The notes beneath the pieces are model-generated. The model worked only from the letters and a program-made list of their open reading frames with translations. It did not search any database and was not told where the DNA came from. This document shows positions 1-9,500 of a stretch of 33,270 bases of DNA, in pieces. Both the position numbers and the translations under genes were made by a program. The DNA is from Acholeplasmatales bacterium (GTDB lineage: Bacteria; Bacillota_I; Bacilli_A; Acholeplasmatales; Anaeroplasmataceae), in assembly GCA_016282815.1 (NCBI GenBank), contig JAEELU010000107.1, positions 1 through 33,270 on the forward strand. The letters are read 5' to 3'. The stretch's first letter is position 1. Every line of letters starts with the position of its first letter.

Positions 1-1465
1 AGTTCATGCAATTTGGGGTATCCAAGAGGCTGGATATGAGGCAATAATCATTAACTGTAATCCAGAGACAGTTTCAACAGATTATACAGTATCTGATAAG
101 CTATATTTCGAACCATTAACATTTGAGGATGTTATGAATGTAATTGACCACGAAAAGCCAGAGGGTGTTGTAGTAGCACTTGGTGGTCAAACAGCTATCA
201 ATTTAGCTGATAAGCTTGCAAAGCAAAATATTAAGATTTTTGGTACACAGGCTGATGCAATTGATGTTGCTGAGGATAGAAAGCTATTTGAGGAAGCAAT
301 GAATGAAATTGGTATTCCTATGCCAAAGGGCTTTGGTGTATTCTCAGTAGAGGAAGCAGTTAAGGCTGCAAATGAAATTGGATATCCAGTTTTAGTTAGA
401 CCATCATTTGTACTTGGTGGTAGAATGATGCATATCGTTTACGATGAGAAGGTATTAAAGGCTAAGGTTAAGGAAGCAGTAGCCTTTGATAATGAGCACC
501 CTATCCTAGTAGATAAATATGTATTTGGTCAGGAGTGCGAGGTAGATGCTATCTGTGATGGTGAGGATGTATTTATCCCTGGTATCATGGAGCACATCGA
601 GCGTACTGGTGTTCACTCAGGAGACTCAATGAGTGTATACCCTCCATATTCATTAAGTGAAAATGCAAAGAAGACAATAGTAGATTATACAAATAAAATT
701 GGTATTAAGCTAAAGATGATTGGTTTATTCAATATTCAATTTATCGTTGATAAGAATGATAATGTATCAATAATTGAGGTTAACCCAAGATCATCAAGAA
801 CTGTACCATTCCTAGCTAAATCAACTGATACACCTATCGCAAATATCGCAACAAAGGTAATGCTAGGTGCTAAACTTAAGGATTTAGGCTATGTTGGTTT
901 AGGTAAGACTCGTAAGAGATGGTATGTAAAAACTCCTACATTCTCATTTACAAAGCTTACTGGTCTAGATGTTGTATTAACACCAGAAATGAAATCTACA
1001 GGTGAAGCAATCGGTTATGATTATTCACTTAATAGAGCATTATATAAGTCATTAAAGGCATCTAATACAAGAGTTGCTAACTATGGTACAATTCTTGCAA
1101 CTATCGCAGATGCTGATAAGGATGCTGCTTTACCATTAATCAAGAGATTCTATAAGCTTGGATTTAATATTGAGGCTACTTCAGGAACAGCTAAATTCCT
1201 AAAGAAGAATGGTATTAAAACAAGAGCTAAGAAGAAGATTAGTGAGGGCAGTGAAGAAATATTAGATTCTATCCGTAAGGGATATGTTACATATGTAATT
1301 AATACCTCTACAGAGGGAATTAACCAAAATATCGATGGTAAGATAATAAGAAGAGCAGCTATTGATAATAACGTTACAGTATTCACATGTCTAGATACTG
1401 TAAAGGTACTTTTAGATGTATTAGAAGAAATAACAATGGGTATTTCTGTAATAGATAAGGAGTAG
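1..1465 (+). CDS. carB: Carbamoyl-phosphate synthase large subunit, 3' part (5' end outside window)
   Basis: The reading frame is open from the window edge (first full codon at position 2), so about 487 C-terminal residues of a protein that is usually about 1060-1070 residues are present. CarB makes carbamoyl phosphate from bicarbonate, ammonia (from glutamine via CarA) and two ATP, feeding pyrimidine and arginine synthesis. The first visible residues include NCNPETVSTDY and LYFEPLT, typical of the start of the second ATP-grasp half, which phosphorylates carbamate. VLVRPSFVLGGRMM and EVNPRSSRTVPFLAKST are ATP-grasp core motifs. The last 130 or so residues (from about TILATIADADKDAALP) form the MGS-like allosteric domain, where effectors such as UMP bind in the family. 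The gene ends with TAG five bases before pyrK. Methionines inside the visible frame, such as the one at 134, are internal and not starts. Identification is very secure. Confidence 0.97.
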   Translation, partial: VHAIWGIQEAGYEAIIINCNPETVSTDYTVSDKLYFEPLTFEDVMNVIDHEKPEGVVVALGGQTAINLADKLAKQNIKIFGTQADAIDVAEDRKLFEEAMNEIGIPMPKGFGVFSVEEAVKAANEIGYPVLVRPSFVLGGRMMHIVYDEKVLKAKVKEAVAFDNEHPILVDKYVFGQECEVDAICDGEDVFIPGIMEHIERTGVHSGDSMSVYPPYSLSENAKKTIVDYTNKIGIKLKMIGLFNIQFIVDKNDNVSIIEVNPRSSRTVPFLAKSTDTPIANIATKVMLGAKLKDLGYVGLGKTRKRWYVKTPTFSFTKLTGLDVVLTPEMKSTGEAIGYDYSLNRALYKSLKASNTRVANYGTILATIADADKDAALPLIKRFYKLGFNIEATSGTAKFLKKNGIKTRAKKKISEGSEEILDSIRKGYVTYVINTSTEGINQNIDGKIIRRAAIDNNVTVFTCLDTVKVLLDVLEEITMGISVIDKE

Positions 1466-1470
1466 ATAAG

Positions 1471-2199
1471 GTGAAGGACGTAGAGTTAGTAATAAAATCT
1501 AATAAAAAGGTATCAAAGGATATTTATTTAATGAGGCTAGAGGGCGATACTAGCGAGGTTAAAAATTGTGGTGAGTTTATTAATATTACTCTACCTAATC
1601 ATTATCTAAGAAGACCAATATCTGTATGTGATTATGGTACTGACCATATCGATATCCTATTTAAGATATTAGGTCATGGTACTAAGGATATGTCAGAATT
1701 TGAGGTTGGCAAGAAGCTTAAATGCTTAATCGGTTTAGGTAATGGCTATAATATCAAAACTGATATTAAGCCAGTATTAATTGCCGGTGGTATTGGTATC
1801 GCACCATTCCTATCAGTAATTAAAAAATATAATTCACTTGGAATTAAGCCAACTCTAGTATATGGTGCTAGAACAAAGGATGATTTAGTCGTATTAGATG
1901 AAATGAAGGAAATGGCCGATATTCATATGTGTACAGATGATGGCTCATATGGTATAAAGGGTAATGTAGTTGATTTAATTAAGCAGGAAAATATTAATGT
2001 AGAATATTACTACGCCTGTGGTCCTTATAGAATGCTTGAGGCTGTAGCTAAGGCATTTAATGAGGGTGAGGTATCATTAGAAGCACGTATGGGCTGTGGC
2101 TTTGGTGCTTGTATGGGTTGCTCAATTAAAACAACAAATGGTCCAAAAAGAGTATGTAAGGAAGGACCAGTATTTAAAGGAAAAGAGGTATTATGGTAA
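1471..2199 (+). CDS. pyrK: Dihydroorotate dehydrogenase B electron-transfer subunit (FAD/2Fe-2S)
   Basis: PyrK passes electrons from dihydroorotate oxidation in PyrD to NAD+. It is 242 residues and of normal family length. The FAD-binding motif RRPISVCDYG is at about 47-56, the NAD-binding glycine motif LIAGGIGIAPF at 103-113, and the C-terminal 2Fe-2S cluster ligands are C209, C214, C217 and C229 (CGFGACMGC plus a later Cys), as in ferredoxin reductase-type PyrK. The start is GTG at 1471, with AAGGAG at 1457-1462 lying inside the end of carB. The 3' end overlaps pyrD by 7 bases, or only 1 base if pyrD starts at its second Met. A PyrK partner means the following PyrD is the class 1B (NAD-dependent) type. 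Confidence 0.97.
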   Translation: MKDVELVIKSNKKVSKDIYLMRLEGDTSEVKNCGEFINITLPNHYLRRPISVCDYGTDHIDILFKILGHGTKDMSEFEVGKKLKCLIGLGNGYNIKTDIKPVLIAGGIGIAPFLSVIKKYNSLGIKPTLVYGARTKDDLVVLDEMKEMADIHMCTDDGSYGIKGNVVDLIKQENINVEYYYACGPYRMLEAVAKAFNEGEVSLEARMGCGFGACMGCSIKTTNGPKRVCKEGPVFKGKEVLW

Positions 2200-3107
2200 T
2201 GAATACTAAGATTAAATTTTTAGGTCATGAATTCAAAAATCCAATAATACCTGCTTCAGGCTGTTATGGCTTTGGATACGAATTTAGTGATTTATATGAT
2301 ATTAATATTTTAGGTAGTATTTCATTAAAGGGTACTACACTTGAGCCAAGATATGGTAATCCTTTACCTAGAATTGCTGAATGTCCTGCTGGATTAATTA
2401 ATTCAATTGGACTTCAAAATCCAGGTGTTGATAAGGTAATCAGTGAGGAAATACCAAAGCTAAGTAAGGTTTATGATGATTTAGTAATCGCTAATGTCGG
2501 TGGACATAGCGTTTATGAATATGTAGAAACAGTAAAAAAATTCAATAGCTGTGATAAGGTATTCGCTATTGAATTAAATATTTCATGCCCAAATGTAGAG
2601 GGTGGAGGAATGGCATTTGGTGTTGATCCAGACACTGCCTATAACCTTGTTAAAAAGGTAAAAAAGGTTGCAAAGAAGCCAATTATTGTAAAGCTATCAC
2701 CAAATGTAACTGACATTGTAGCGATGGCAAGAGCAGTTGAGGCAGCAGGTGCTGATGCTATAAGTTTAATCAATACTCTTGTTGGTATGAGAATATCTTT
2801 AAGAACTGGAGATCCTATTATTGCAGTTAAGAAGGGTGGATACTCAGGACCTGGTATTTTACCTGTTGCGATAAGAATGGTTTATGAGGTATCTCACAAT
2901 GTAAATATACCTGTAATTGGTATGGGTGGAGTAACTAATGCATACGAGGTATTAGAAATGATGTACGCGGGTGCATCACTTGTAATGATAGGTGCAGAGA
3001 ATTTAGTTAATCCATATGCTTGTAGAGATATCATTAATGATTTACCTAGCGCTATGAATGAATATCATATAGAAAATTTAGAGGACATAATAGGAAGGTG
3101 TAAATAA
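2193..3107 (+). CDS. pyrD: Dihydroorotate dehydrogenase B catalytic subunit
   Basis: Class 1B catalytic subunit oxidising dihydroorotate to orotate with FMN; works as a heterotetramer with PyrK. The 304-residue TIM-barrel protein shows the early FMN/substrate motif ASGCYGFG (21-28), the substrate loop NSIGLQNPG (70-78) and the active-site loop NISCPNVEGGG (129-139), whose C132 corresponds to the catalytic Cys of class 1 enzymes. GMGGV near 250 is the FMN phosphate-binding region. Two in-frame starts are possible, ATG 2193 and ATG 2199. The second gives a TAATG stop/start overlap with pyrK and a better distance to AGAGG at 2184-2188, so the real protein may be two residues shorter. The stop codon overlaps the pyrF ATG by one base. 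Confidence 0.96.
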   Translation: MVMNTKIKFLGHEFKNPIIPASGCYGFGYEFSDLYDINILGSISLKGTTLEPRYGNPLPRIAECPAGLINSIGLQNPGVDKVISEEIPKLSKVYDDLVIANVGGHSVYEYVETVKKFNSCDKVFAIELNISCPNVEGGGMAFGVDPDTAYNLVKKVKKVAKKPIIVKLSPNVTDIVAMARAVEAAGADAISLINTLVGMRISLRTGDPIIAVKKGGYSGPGILPVAIRMVYEVSHNVNIPVIGMGGVTNAYEVLEMMYAGASLVMIGAENLVNPYACRDIINDLPSAMNEYHIENLEDIIGRCK

Positions 3108-3802
3108 TGGAAAGAGATGTAATTATTGCTTGTGATTTCAAATCGAAGGAAGAATTGTACGAATTCCTAAAGCCATTTAAGGGTATGAATCCATACCTTA
3201 AGGTTGGTATGGAAATGTACTTTAAGGAAGGACCAGAGCTAGTAAGAGAATTAAAGAAGCAAGGCTTTAGAATTTTCTTAGATTTAAAGGCTCATGATAT
3301 TCCTAATACAGTTAAGGCTGCAATGGAAAAGCTTGGTGCCTTAGGTGTTGATATCACTAATGTTCACGCAGAAGGTGGAATCGAAATGATGAAGGCTGCT
3401 CGTGAAGGCTTAAATATGACTGAAAGTGGTAAGAAAACTAAGCTTATCGCTGTTACAGTATTAACATCAATTAACGATGATGTATTACATAATGAATTAT
3501 TAGTTGATAGTACAAAAACATCAGCTGATATCGTTAGAAAATATGCATTAAATGCTAAGGAAGCTGGTCTTGATGGTGTAGTATGTAGTGCACTTGAAGC
3601 ATCAATCATTAAAGAAATTGGCTTCATGTCAGTTACACCTGGTATTAGACTTGCAGGTGACTCTAAGGATGATCAAAAGAGAGTTGCAACACCAGCCTAT
3701 GCTAAGGAGCTAGGTGCATCTTATATCGTAGTTGGTAGAAGTATAACAAAGGCAGCTGACCCTGTAGCTGCATATAAGCAATGTGTAAAGGAGTTTTGTT
3801 AA
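3107..3802 (+). CDS. pyrF: Orotidine 5'-phosphate decarboxylase
   Basis: Last step of UMP synthesis: decarboxylation of OMP. It is 231 residues, as expected for the bacterial family. The catalytic Asp-Lys-Asp signature is at 59-68 (DLKAHDIPNT, with D59, K61 and D64). The phosphate-binding segments are TPGIRLAGDSKDDQKRV near 185-200 and IVVGRSIT near 215, also standard. The start ATG shares one base with the pyrD stop (TAATG) and follows AGGAAGG at about 3092-3098. This is a tightly coupled operon gene; nothing is abnormal. Confidence 0.97.
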   Translation: MERDVIIACDFKSKEELYEFLKPFKGMNPYLKVGMEMYFKEGPELVRELKKQGFRIFLDLKAHDIPNTVKAAMEKLGALGVDITNVHAEGGIEMMKAAREGLNMTESGKKTKLIAVTVLTSINDDVLHNELLVDSTKTSADIVRKYALNAKEAGLDGVVCSALEASIIKEIGFMSVTPGIRLAGDSKDDQKRVATPAYAKELGASYIVVGRSITKAADPVAAYKQCVKEFC

Positions 3803-3803
3803 G

Positions 3804-4448
3804 ATGAACGAAAAGGAATTAGCCGTAGAGGTTGCTAAAAATTTATTAAAGATTAAGGCAGTATTTTTAAAGCCAAATGATCCATTTACTTGGGCATCTG
3901 GAATCAAGTCACCAATCTATTGTGATAATAGATTAACTCTATCTTATCCTGAGGTAAGAAAGGTAGTAGAAAATGGCTTAGCTGACACAATAAAGAAGTA
4001 TTATCCTGATGTAGAGGTTATCGAAGGAACATCTACAGCTGGTATCGCTCACGCAGCTATGGTTTCAGAGATTTTAGGCTTACCAATGGGCTATGTTAGA
4101 GGTGGCGCTAAGGACCATGGTAGAGGAAACCAAATCGAAGGTATCGTACCTGAAGGTAAGAAGGTTGTAGTAGTAGAGGATTTAATTTCTACAGGTGGAT
4201 CTTCACTTGAGGTAGTAGAGGTTTTAAGAGAAGCAGGTGCTAATGTACTTGGTATCGTATCTATCTTTACTTATGGCTTAACAAAGGGTATTGAAAGATT
4301 AAATGCAGCTAATTGTGAGAATCATTCAATTTCTAATTTTGAAACATTAGTTAAGGTTGCAGCTGACGAAAAATACATCAGTGAAGCCGATATTGCTAAG
4401 GTATTAAAGTTCCAAAAGAACCCTTCTGACCCATCTTGGATGGATTAA
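3804..4448 (+). CDS. pyrE: Orotate phosphoribosyltransferase
   Basis: Converts orotate and PRPP to OMP, one step before PyrF. It is 214 residues. The PRPP-binding signature VVVVEDLISTGGSS is at 121-134, and the flexible catalytic loop RGGAKDHGRGN, with its conserved Lys and His, is at about 99-109. The N-terminal FTWASGIKSPIYCDNR is the orotate-binding hood typical of PyrE. Only one base separates it from pyrF; the SD (AAAGGAG, about 3787-3793) lies inside pyrF. It is the last gene of the pyrimidine operon and is followed within 26 bases by a strong intrinsic terminator. Confidence 0.97.
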   Translation: MNEKELAVEVAKNLLKIKAVFLKPNDPFTWASGIKSPIYCDNRLTLSYPEVRKVVENGLADTIKKYYPDVEVIEGTSTAGIAHAAMVSEILGLPMGYVRGGAKDHGRGNQIEGIVPEGKKVVVVEDLISTGGSSLEVVEVLREAGANVLGIVSIFTYGLTKGIERLNAANCENHSISNFETLVKVAADEKYISEADIAKVLKFQKNPSDPSWMD

Positions 4449-4473
4449 TAAATATCATATTTATTACTTTTAT

Positions 4474-4504
4474 AAAAATGAGAGGTATCCTCTCATTTTT
4501 TCTA
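4474..4504 (+). terminator. Rho-independent terminator of the pyr operon
   Basis: A perfect 12-bp inverted repeat (AAAAATGAGAGG / CCTCTCATTTTT, arms 4474-4485 and 4489-4500) has a 3-base TAT loop and a T-run ending at 4501. The A-tract on the 5' side means it could also act on the opposite strand. It separates the pyrimidine genes from the cyclase operon. Confidence 0.9.
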
Positions 4505-4519
4505 TTTATGGCTGTTATA

Positions 4520-4548
4520 TTGATAACATATAACATATATGTTATAAT
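4520..4548 (+). promoter_or_regulatory. SigA-type promoter for the cyclase-FecR-BspA operon
   Basis: TTGATA (4520-4525), a 17-base spacer and TATAAT (4543-4548): near-consensus for the housekeeping sigma factor. Initiation near 4555 would give a leader of about 35 bases before the ATG at 4591, with AGGGG at 4580-4584 as ribosome binding site. An 18-bp perfect palindrome overlaps the spacer and the -10 box (see the separate entry). Confidence 0.75.
4529..4546. promoter_or_regulatory. 18-bp perfect palindrome overlapping the -10 box, candidate operator
   Basis: TATAACATATATGTTATA is perfectly self-complementary and covers the spacer end and most of the -10 element. An extra half-site, ATAACATA, lies directly upstream at 4523-4530. 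A dimeric repressor bound here would block RNA polymerase. AT-rich palindromes can arise by chance, so the operator role is inferred. Confidence 0.5.
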
Positions 4549-4590
4549 TTTAAAAAATTTGGGTTTATAGAAAAATTTTAGGGGAAAAGT

Positions 4591-6510
4591 ATGAAAAAGA
4601 AAATATTTCATTTTAGTATTAGGAGCTTAATTTTCACAATTGGCGCTGCAGTATTAACTTTAATATTATCGATCGTGTCTAATTTCTGGACTCCACTTGG
4701 TGGATTAGATAACAAAATAAACGATTCTATATTCCAGCATGAATCGCAAGCCACTAAGGAAATTTATATTGTAGGTATTGATGATGCAACAATAGAAAAG
4801 TATCATTCCTACAATGCGGTAGAGTATAGAAAATATTTCGCTGATATCTTAAACAATTGGGCAAGTAGAAATGCAATTCCAGCAGCTATAGGATTTGATA
4901 TTATCTTCAATAGCGCCTATGGTTGTGATGAGGTTGATGTTGAGCTTGCAAATGCTATTAGTAAGCACAACGTAGTATTAGGTGTTAATGGTATGTCAAG
5001 AACTGAAGCACCATACGGATTATCTAGTACTATCCAAAAATCAGCTAAAGCAATTGGATATGTTGATGCGATAACAGATAGCGATGAAGCAATAAGAAAA
5101 ACATATCTTAAGGGTGAAGGCTATGATAGCTTAGCCTACTCGATATATTCTATGTACTGCCAAAATACAGGACAAACCCCTAATGATTATATAAAAAGAA
5201 CAGCTTACTATTTTGATTACTTCGCTAGACCTGAATTAAATTATACAGGTGATGGTAAAGTTCAAAATGTAATGAGTGGATTTAATTACATATCACTTGC
5301 AGATTTAATAGAAGGAAACGTAAGGTCGATTAGAAATGCTAAAAATTCAATTGTAATATTTGGTTCATATGCCAGTGCAGTTGATACAGGCCTATCAAAC
5401 GATATATACAATTCACCAATCGGAGAGATGTTTGGTGTAGAGGTTCAATGTAATGTAATTCAATCATTAATGAATGATAGATTATATTTAGGAATTCCTA
5501 ATTATTTATACACGATTCTAAACGTAATAGTGATATTCATAATTGCCCTATCGATGACTTGCTTAGCATTCTATTTAGGTATAGCAGTATTTGGAGTTGG
5601 AATTGGAATTGAGTTTGTTATCCTTTTCATAGCTCACTCAGCCAAAACCTATTATTTCATTTCATTACCTATTTTGATTTTGATAGTTGCATTTGTATTA
5701 GTAATAGCAGATCACTACTATTCTGAATATAAGCACAAGAAGGAAGTAATTGGAACATTTAAAAGATATATCTCTCCTGATGTTGCAGAGGCCTTAGTTG
5801 ATAAGGATGAGGATGCAATGAGCTTAGGTGGAAGAAAAAGAAATGTTGCTTGTCTATTCGTAGATATTAGAGGATTTACAAAGATGAGTGAGGAACTTAC
5901 ACCAGAGGAGGTAGTAGATGTATTAAATGGCTACCTAGAGATGGCAACAAATCAGGTATTTAGGTTTGGTGGAATGGTAGATAAATTTATAGGTGACTGT
6001 GTTATGGCAATATTTAATGCCCCTGTAGATTTAGACGATTATGTATTCAAGGCTGTATGTTCAGCGTATGGAATAGTAAAAGAAGGAAAGGCAATTTGTG
6101 ACCAGGTTAAAGAAAAGTATAATAAAAAGCTTGAATTTGGTGTAGGTGTGCATTTCGGTGATGCGGTAATTGGAAATATCGGTTCTAAAACTAGAATGGA
6201 TTTTACCGCAATAGGTGATACGGTAAATACAGCATCTAGAATTGAAGCCTCAGCTGCAGGAGATCAGGTATTGATTTCTAAGGATGTATATGAGGTCATC
6301 AAGGATAGAGTAAAGGTAATTGATGCAGGCGACAGAATGTTTAAAAACAAGAAGGAGCCAATTACCTGCTATGAGGTAGTAGACATTATAGGCTATGATG
6401 AATTTCCAAAGGATGTCAAACATAAAGGAAAGATTGCTACATTAAATTTGGATAATTCTAAAAATAATGAAGCAATCAAACAAAACGAATCTGAAGCTAC
6501 TGAGTTATAA
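4591..6510 (+). CDS. CHASE2-domain transmembrane class III adenylate cyclase
   Basis: Predicted to make cAMP from ATP in response to an extracellular signal. Order of parts in 639 residues: an N-terminal membrane helix (about 11-31); a CHASE2 sensor outside the membrane (about 35-300, with IYIVGIDDATIEKY and PAAIGFDIIF as typical blocks); three closely spaced membrane helices (about 303-376); a short linker containing FKRYISPDVAEAL; and the class III cyclase domain (about 420-600). Catalytic residues are all present: metal Asp D425 (FVDIRGFT) and D469 (FIGDCVMAIF), adenine-selecting K465 and D537 (RMDFTAIGD), and transition-state N546 and R550 (VNTASR). The Lys/Asp pair argues for ATP over GTP. 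The gene has its own promoter and is followed after 22 bases by a FecR-domain lipoprotein gene. No cAMP receptor gene lies in the window. Confidence 0.92.
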   Translation: MKKKIFHFSIRSLIFTIGAAVLTLILSIVSNFWTPLGGLDNKINDSIFQHESQATKEIYIVGIDDATIEKYHSYNAVEYRKYFADILNNWASRNAIPAAIGFDIIFNSAYGCDEVDVELANAISKHNVVLGVNGMSRTEAPYGLSSTIQKSAKAIGYVDAITDSDEAIRKTYLKGEGYDSLAYSIYSMYCQNTGQTPNDYIKRTAYYFDYFARPELNYTGDGKVQNVMSGFNYISLADLIEGNVRSIRNAKNSIVIFGSYASAVDTGLSNDIYNSPIGEMFGVEVQCNVIQSLMNDRLYLGIPNYLYTILNVIVIFIIALSMTCLAFYLGIAVFGVGIGIEFVILFIAHSAKTYYFISLPILILIVAFVLVIADHYYSEYKHKKEVIGTFKRYISPDVAEALVDKDEDAMSLGGRKRNVACLFVDIRGFTKMSEELTPEEVVDVLNGYLEMATNQVFRFGGMVDKFIGDCVMAIFNAPVDLDDYVFKAVCSAYGIVKEGKAICDQVKEKYNKKLEFGVGVHFGDAVIGNIGSKTRMDFTAIGDTVNTASRIEASAAGDQVLISKDVYEVIKDRVKVIDAGDRMFKNKKEPITCYEVVDIIGYDEFPKDVKHKGKIATLNLDNSKNNEAIKQNESEATEL

Positions 6511-6532
6511 AAGGATAATTAGGTGAACAAAT

Positions 6533-9500
6533 ATGGGAAAAAGGAAAATTAGATTTGCATTATTAATATCACTGTTGTTTGCATTTGTAATTGTGCTAAC
6601 ATCATGTAATGGTTTAGGTTCAAATAATCAAACATCTACAACAACAGGTGGTGGAGTTCAAACTACAACAGAGGTTCCTACAAGTACTACTCAAAAAGGA
6701 GATACTCCTACAACAACAAGTAGAGCTAATGTAGAACCAACAACTACAACAACAACTGAAGCAGAACCAAGCTCAAATCCAGTGCCAACAATAACTACAC
6801 AGCTTATTCAATCTGCAAGAACTATTAAGATTGTTCAGATTGAGGGAGAGGCTACTGTTACAGATGAATATGAAACATCTGAATGCTTTAGAGGTATGAA
6901 CCTTTACGATGGTGATAAAATCGAGGTTAAGGCTAATTCAGTATTAGTTATTAAATTCGATGAGGATAAATATGTTTATTTAGGTGAGAATACAACTATA
7001 AATCTAAAATCCGAGGGTGAAAACAAATATAAGACAAATGTATTTGTTACAAGCGGTAAGGTTTTAGCAGAAATTCAAAAGCCACTTGATCAGGATGAGG
7101 AATTCTTCCTATCATCAAATAACTCAGTCATGGCAGTTAGAGGTACAGTATTCGGTATCCAGGTTGCTAAGGTTGGAGCTGAAATAGTTCAAACATATTC
7201 AGTATATCGTGGTGTAACTGAGTTATACGTATTCGATAACAAGCTAGGTAACCTAGTTAGTGGTAAGCTTACTGATATCACAAACTCTAAATATGAAATC
7301 ACAATTCCAGAAGAAGATGTATTAGATGATGATGAGGAATATAACGAGATTGTAGATAACTGGTTAACTGATGTATCTAATGAATTCGAAAATGAAGAGG
7401 GAGCTAACCAAGAATTAAATGAGGTTGAAATCACAGTTGGTACTCCATCTGAATCAGATTATCAGGAAATAATTGATACAATCGGTGATAACACTGATAC
7501 ACCTGTCACATATTCAAATATTGTTTATAATGCAGATGGATATTATGGTCAATATGATGGCTTAGCTCATTCAATAACAATTAATGTTGAAACTGAGGGT
7601 GCAAAAATTCAATATAAGACATCAGTAGATGGTGAATACACAGATGAATTACCTGAATTTACAACTCCTGGATATTATAGAACATATTACAAGATTACTT
7701 GTGATGGATATTATGATAAGGAAGATTATGGTATCGTTCAAATCTCTAAGGCTGATTTAACAATTGAATATAAGGACAATATTACAATACCTGGTTTAGT
7801 TGCTGGTATGGATATCAATACAGCACTTGGCAAAATTAACTTATCTGACTTTATTGAAATCAATGGTGCTACAGCAGATAGCGAAGAATTAGCTAATTCT
7901 ACATTTGATGCTAATGGTAATCTAGAGATGGGTACAGCAACATATGAATTAAATGTTGTAATACCTGATAGCATTAGTGAGTATTATAATCCTGCTAAGG
8001 CTGAAATAAGCTTAACATCATATGAGGTAAAGCTAGTTGACACAGATTCGATTAATGATGGTTATTTAAATATTGATGGAATATCATCATTCAATAAATA
8101 TAATGGTGTTTTAGCAGATGACCTATTCGGTAATGCAATATTCACAGTAGGTAATTCTGAATTATATTATGATGATGTAACATTTAATTATGATTATAAG
8201 ACTGAAGGCTATTTTGAGCTTAAGGATGGTAAAAACACAGTTAATGTTGTAATAGATTGTGGTGATTATGAAATTAATACAGAGGTTTATTTCACTTATT
8301 ACGATTCTAGAACTATATTTGAATTAACAATTACAGTTGATGATATATTAGTTTCTGCATTAGGTGATGATTGTTATTATTACAATACATCTAATCTAAC
8401 AGCAACTGATGGTAAATATCAAATTAGTACAGCTACTTTAGCTACAAATTTTGGTATTTCTACATTTAGTGGATATATGAATCTACCAACTGATGTAGTA
8501 GATGCTAATTCAACTAATTATACAGTAAGCAGTAGTAATTTGTTGGAATTTGAAGATGGCGTTATGGCTGATATAGAATTTGTAGTATTCCCTGATGACA
8601 CTACTAGTGGTGTTAGAAAAATAATAAGTGTTTATTTCTCTCAAACACCTCCAAGTAATTTCCCAACATATTCTCTAGAGAATAATTTAACATATTATCC
8701 AGGTACAATTTTTGATTTTGTAATATCTGAAAGTCCAGTACAATATTCACTTGATGGTATCACATATCAAGATGAATTATCAGTAGATGAGCTTGGTGAA
8801 GTTGATATTTATTTTAAAGTGGGAACTACAATCGTAACAAAGGGTAAGTCAACTGTATTAATTACTACTGGTGGTATCACAACTGATGCCTTGAATATGA
8901 TTTCTGATAATATTAGTTTATTATCAAATGATGGTAGAACTCTAACTTATATTTATTATGCTGGTGGAGAAGCAAATAATGAAACTATGTTATTGACATC
9001 ATCTGATGGTTCAACTATTTCTCCAACTATTGATACATACAACATTTATACAGGTATCGTTAAAAATGCTAAATATTATAATAATTTGACTAATGAGGAA
9101 ATGACAGTCGATGTTTCTGTTACTCCTATGCAAAATGGTGTTGCAGATTTCGATTATGAGGTCACTGCTGAAGGCTTTGTTCCTTTGACAGGAAGTGTTC
9201 ATTTCGTATATCCATATGAGGCACAAATATATGATGGAACAGGACCTAAACCTGAACCAGGTGGATCCTTAACTGAAAATGTCAATTCAATTCATTTATC
9301 AGTTGTTAACCCAATTGATAGAACGGTAAGCTTATCTGATGTAGATAGAGTTTATGCATCAAGAATAGTATACTCAACTGAAGATATGGATGCAGATTAT
9401 ACTGTTTTATATTCTATAGATGAGGGTGCAACTTGGACTGAGGAAACTCCAGTATTCACTCAAGCTGGAGAATATAAGGTTTATATTATTTATACAACTA

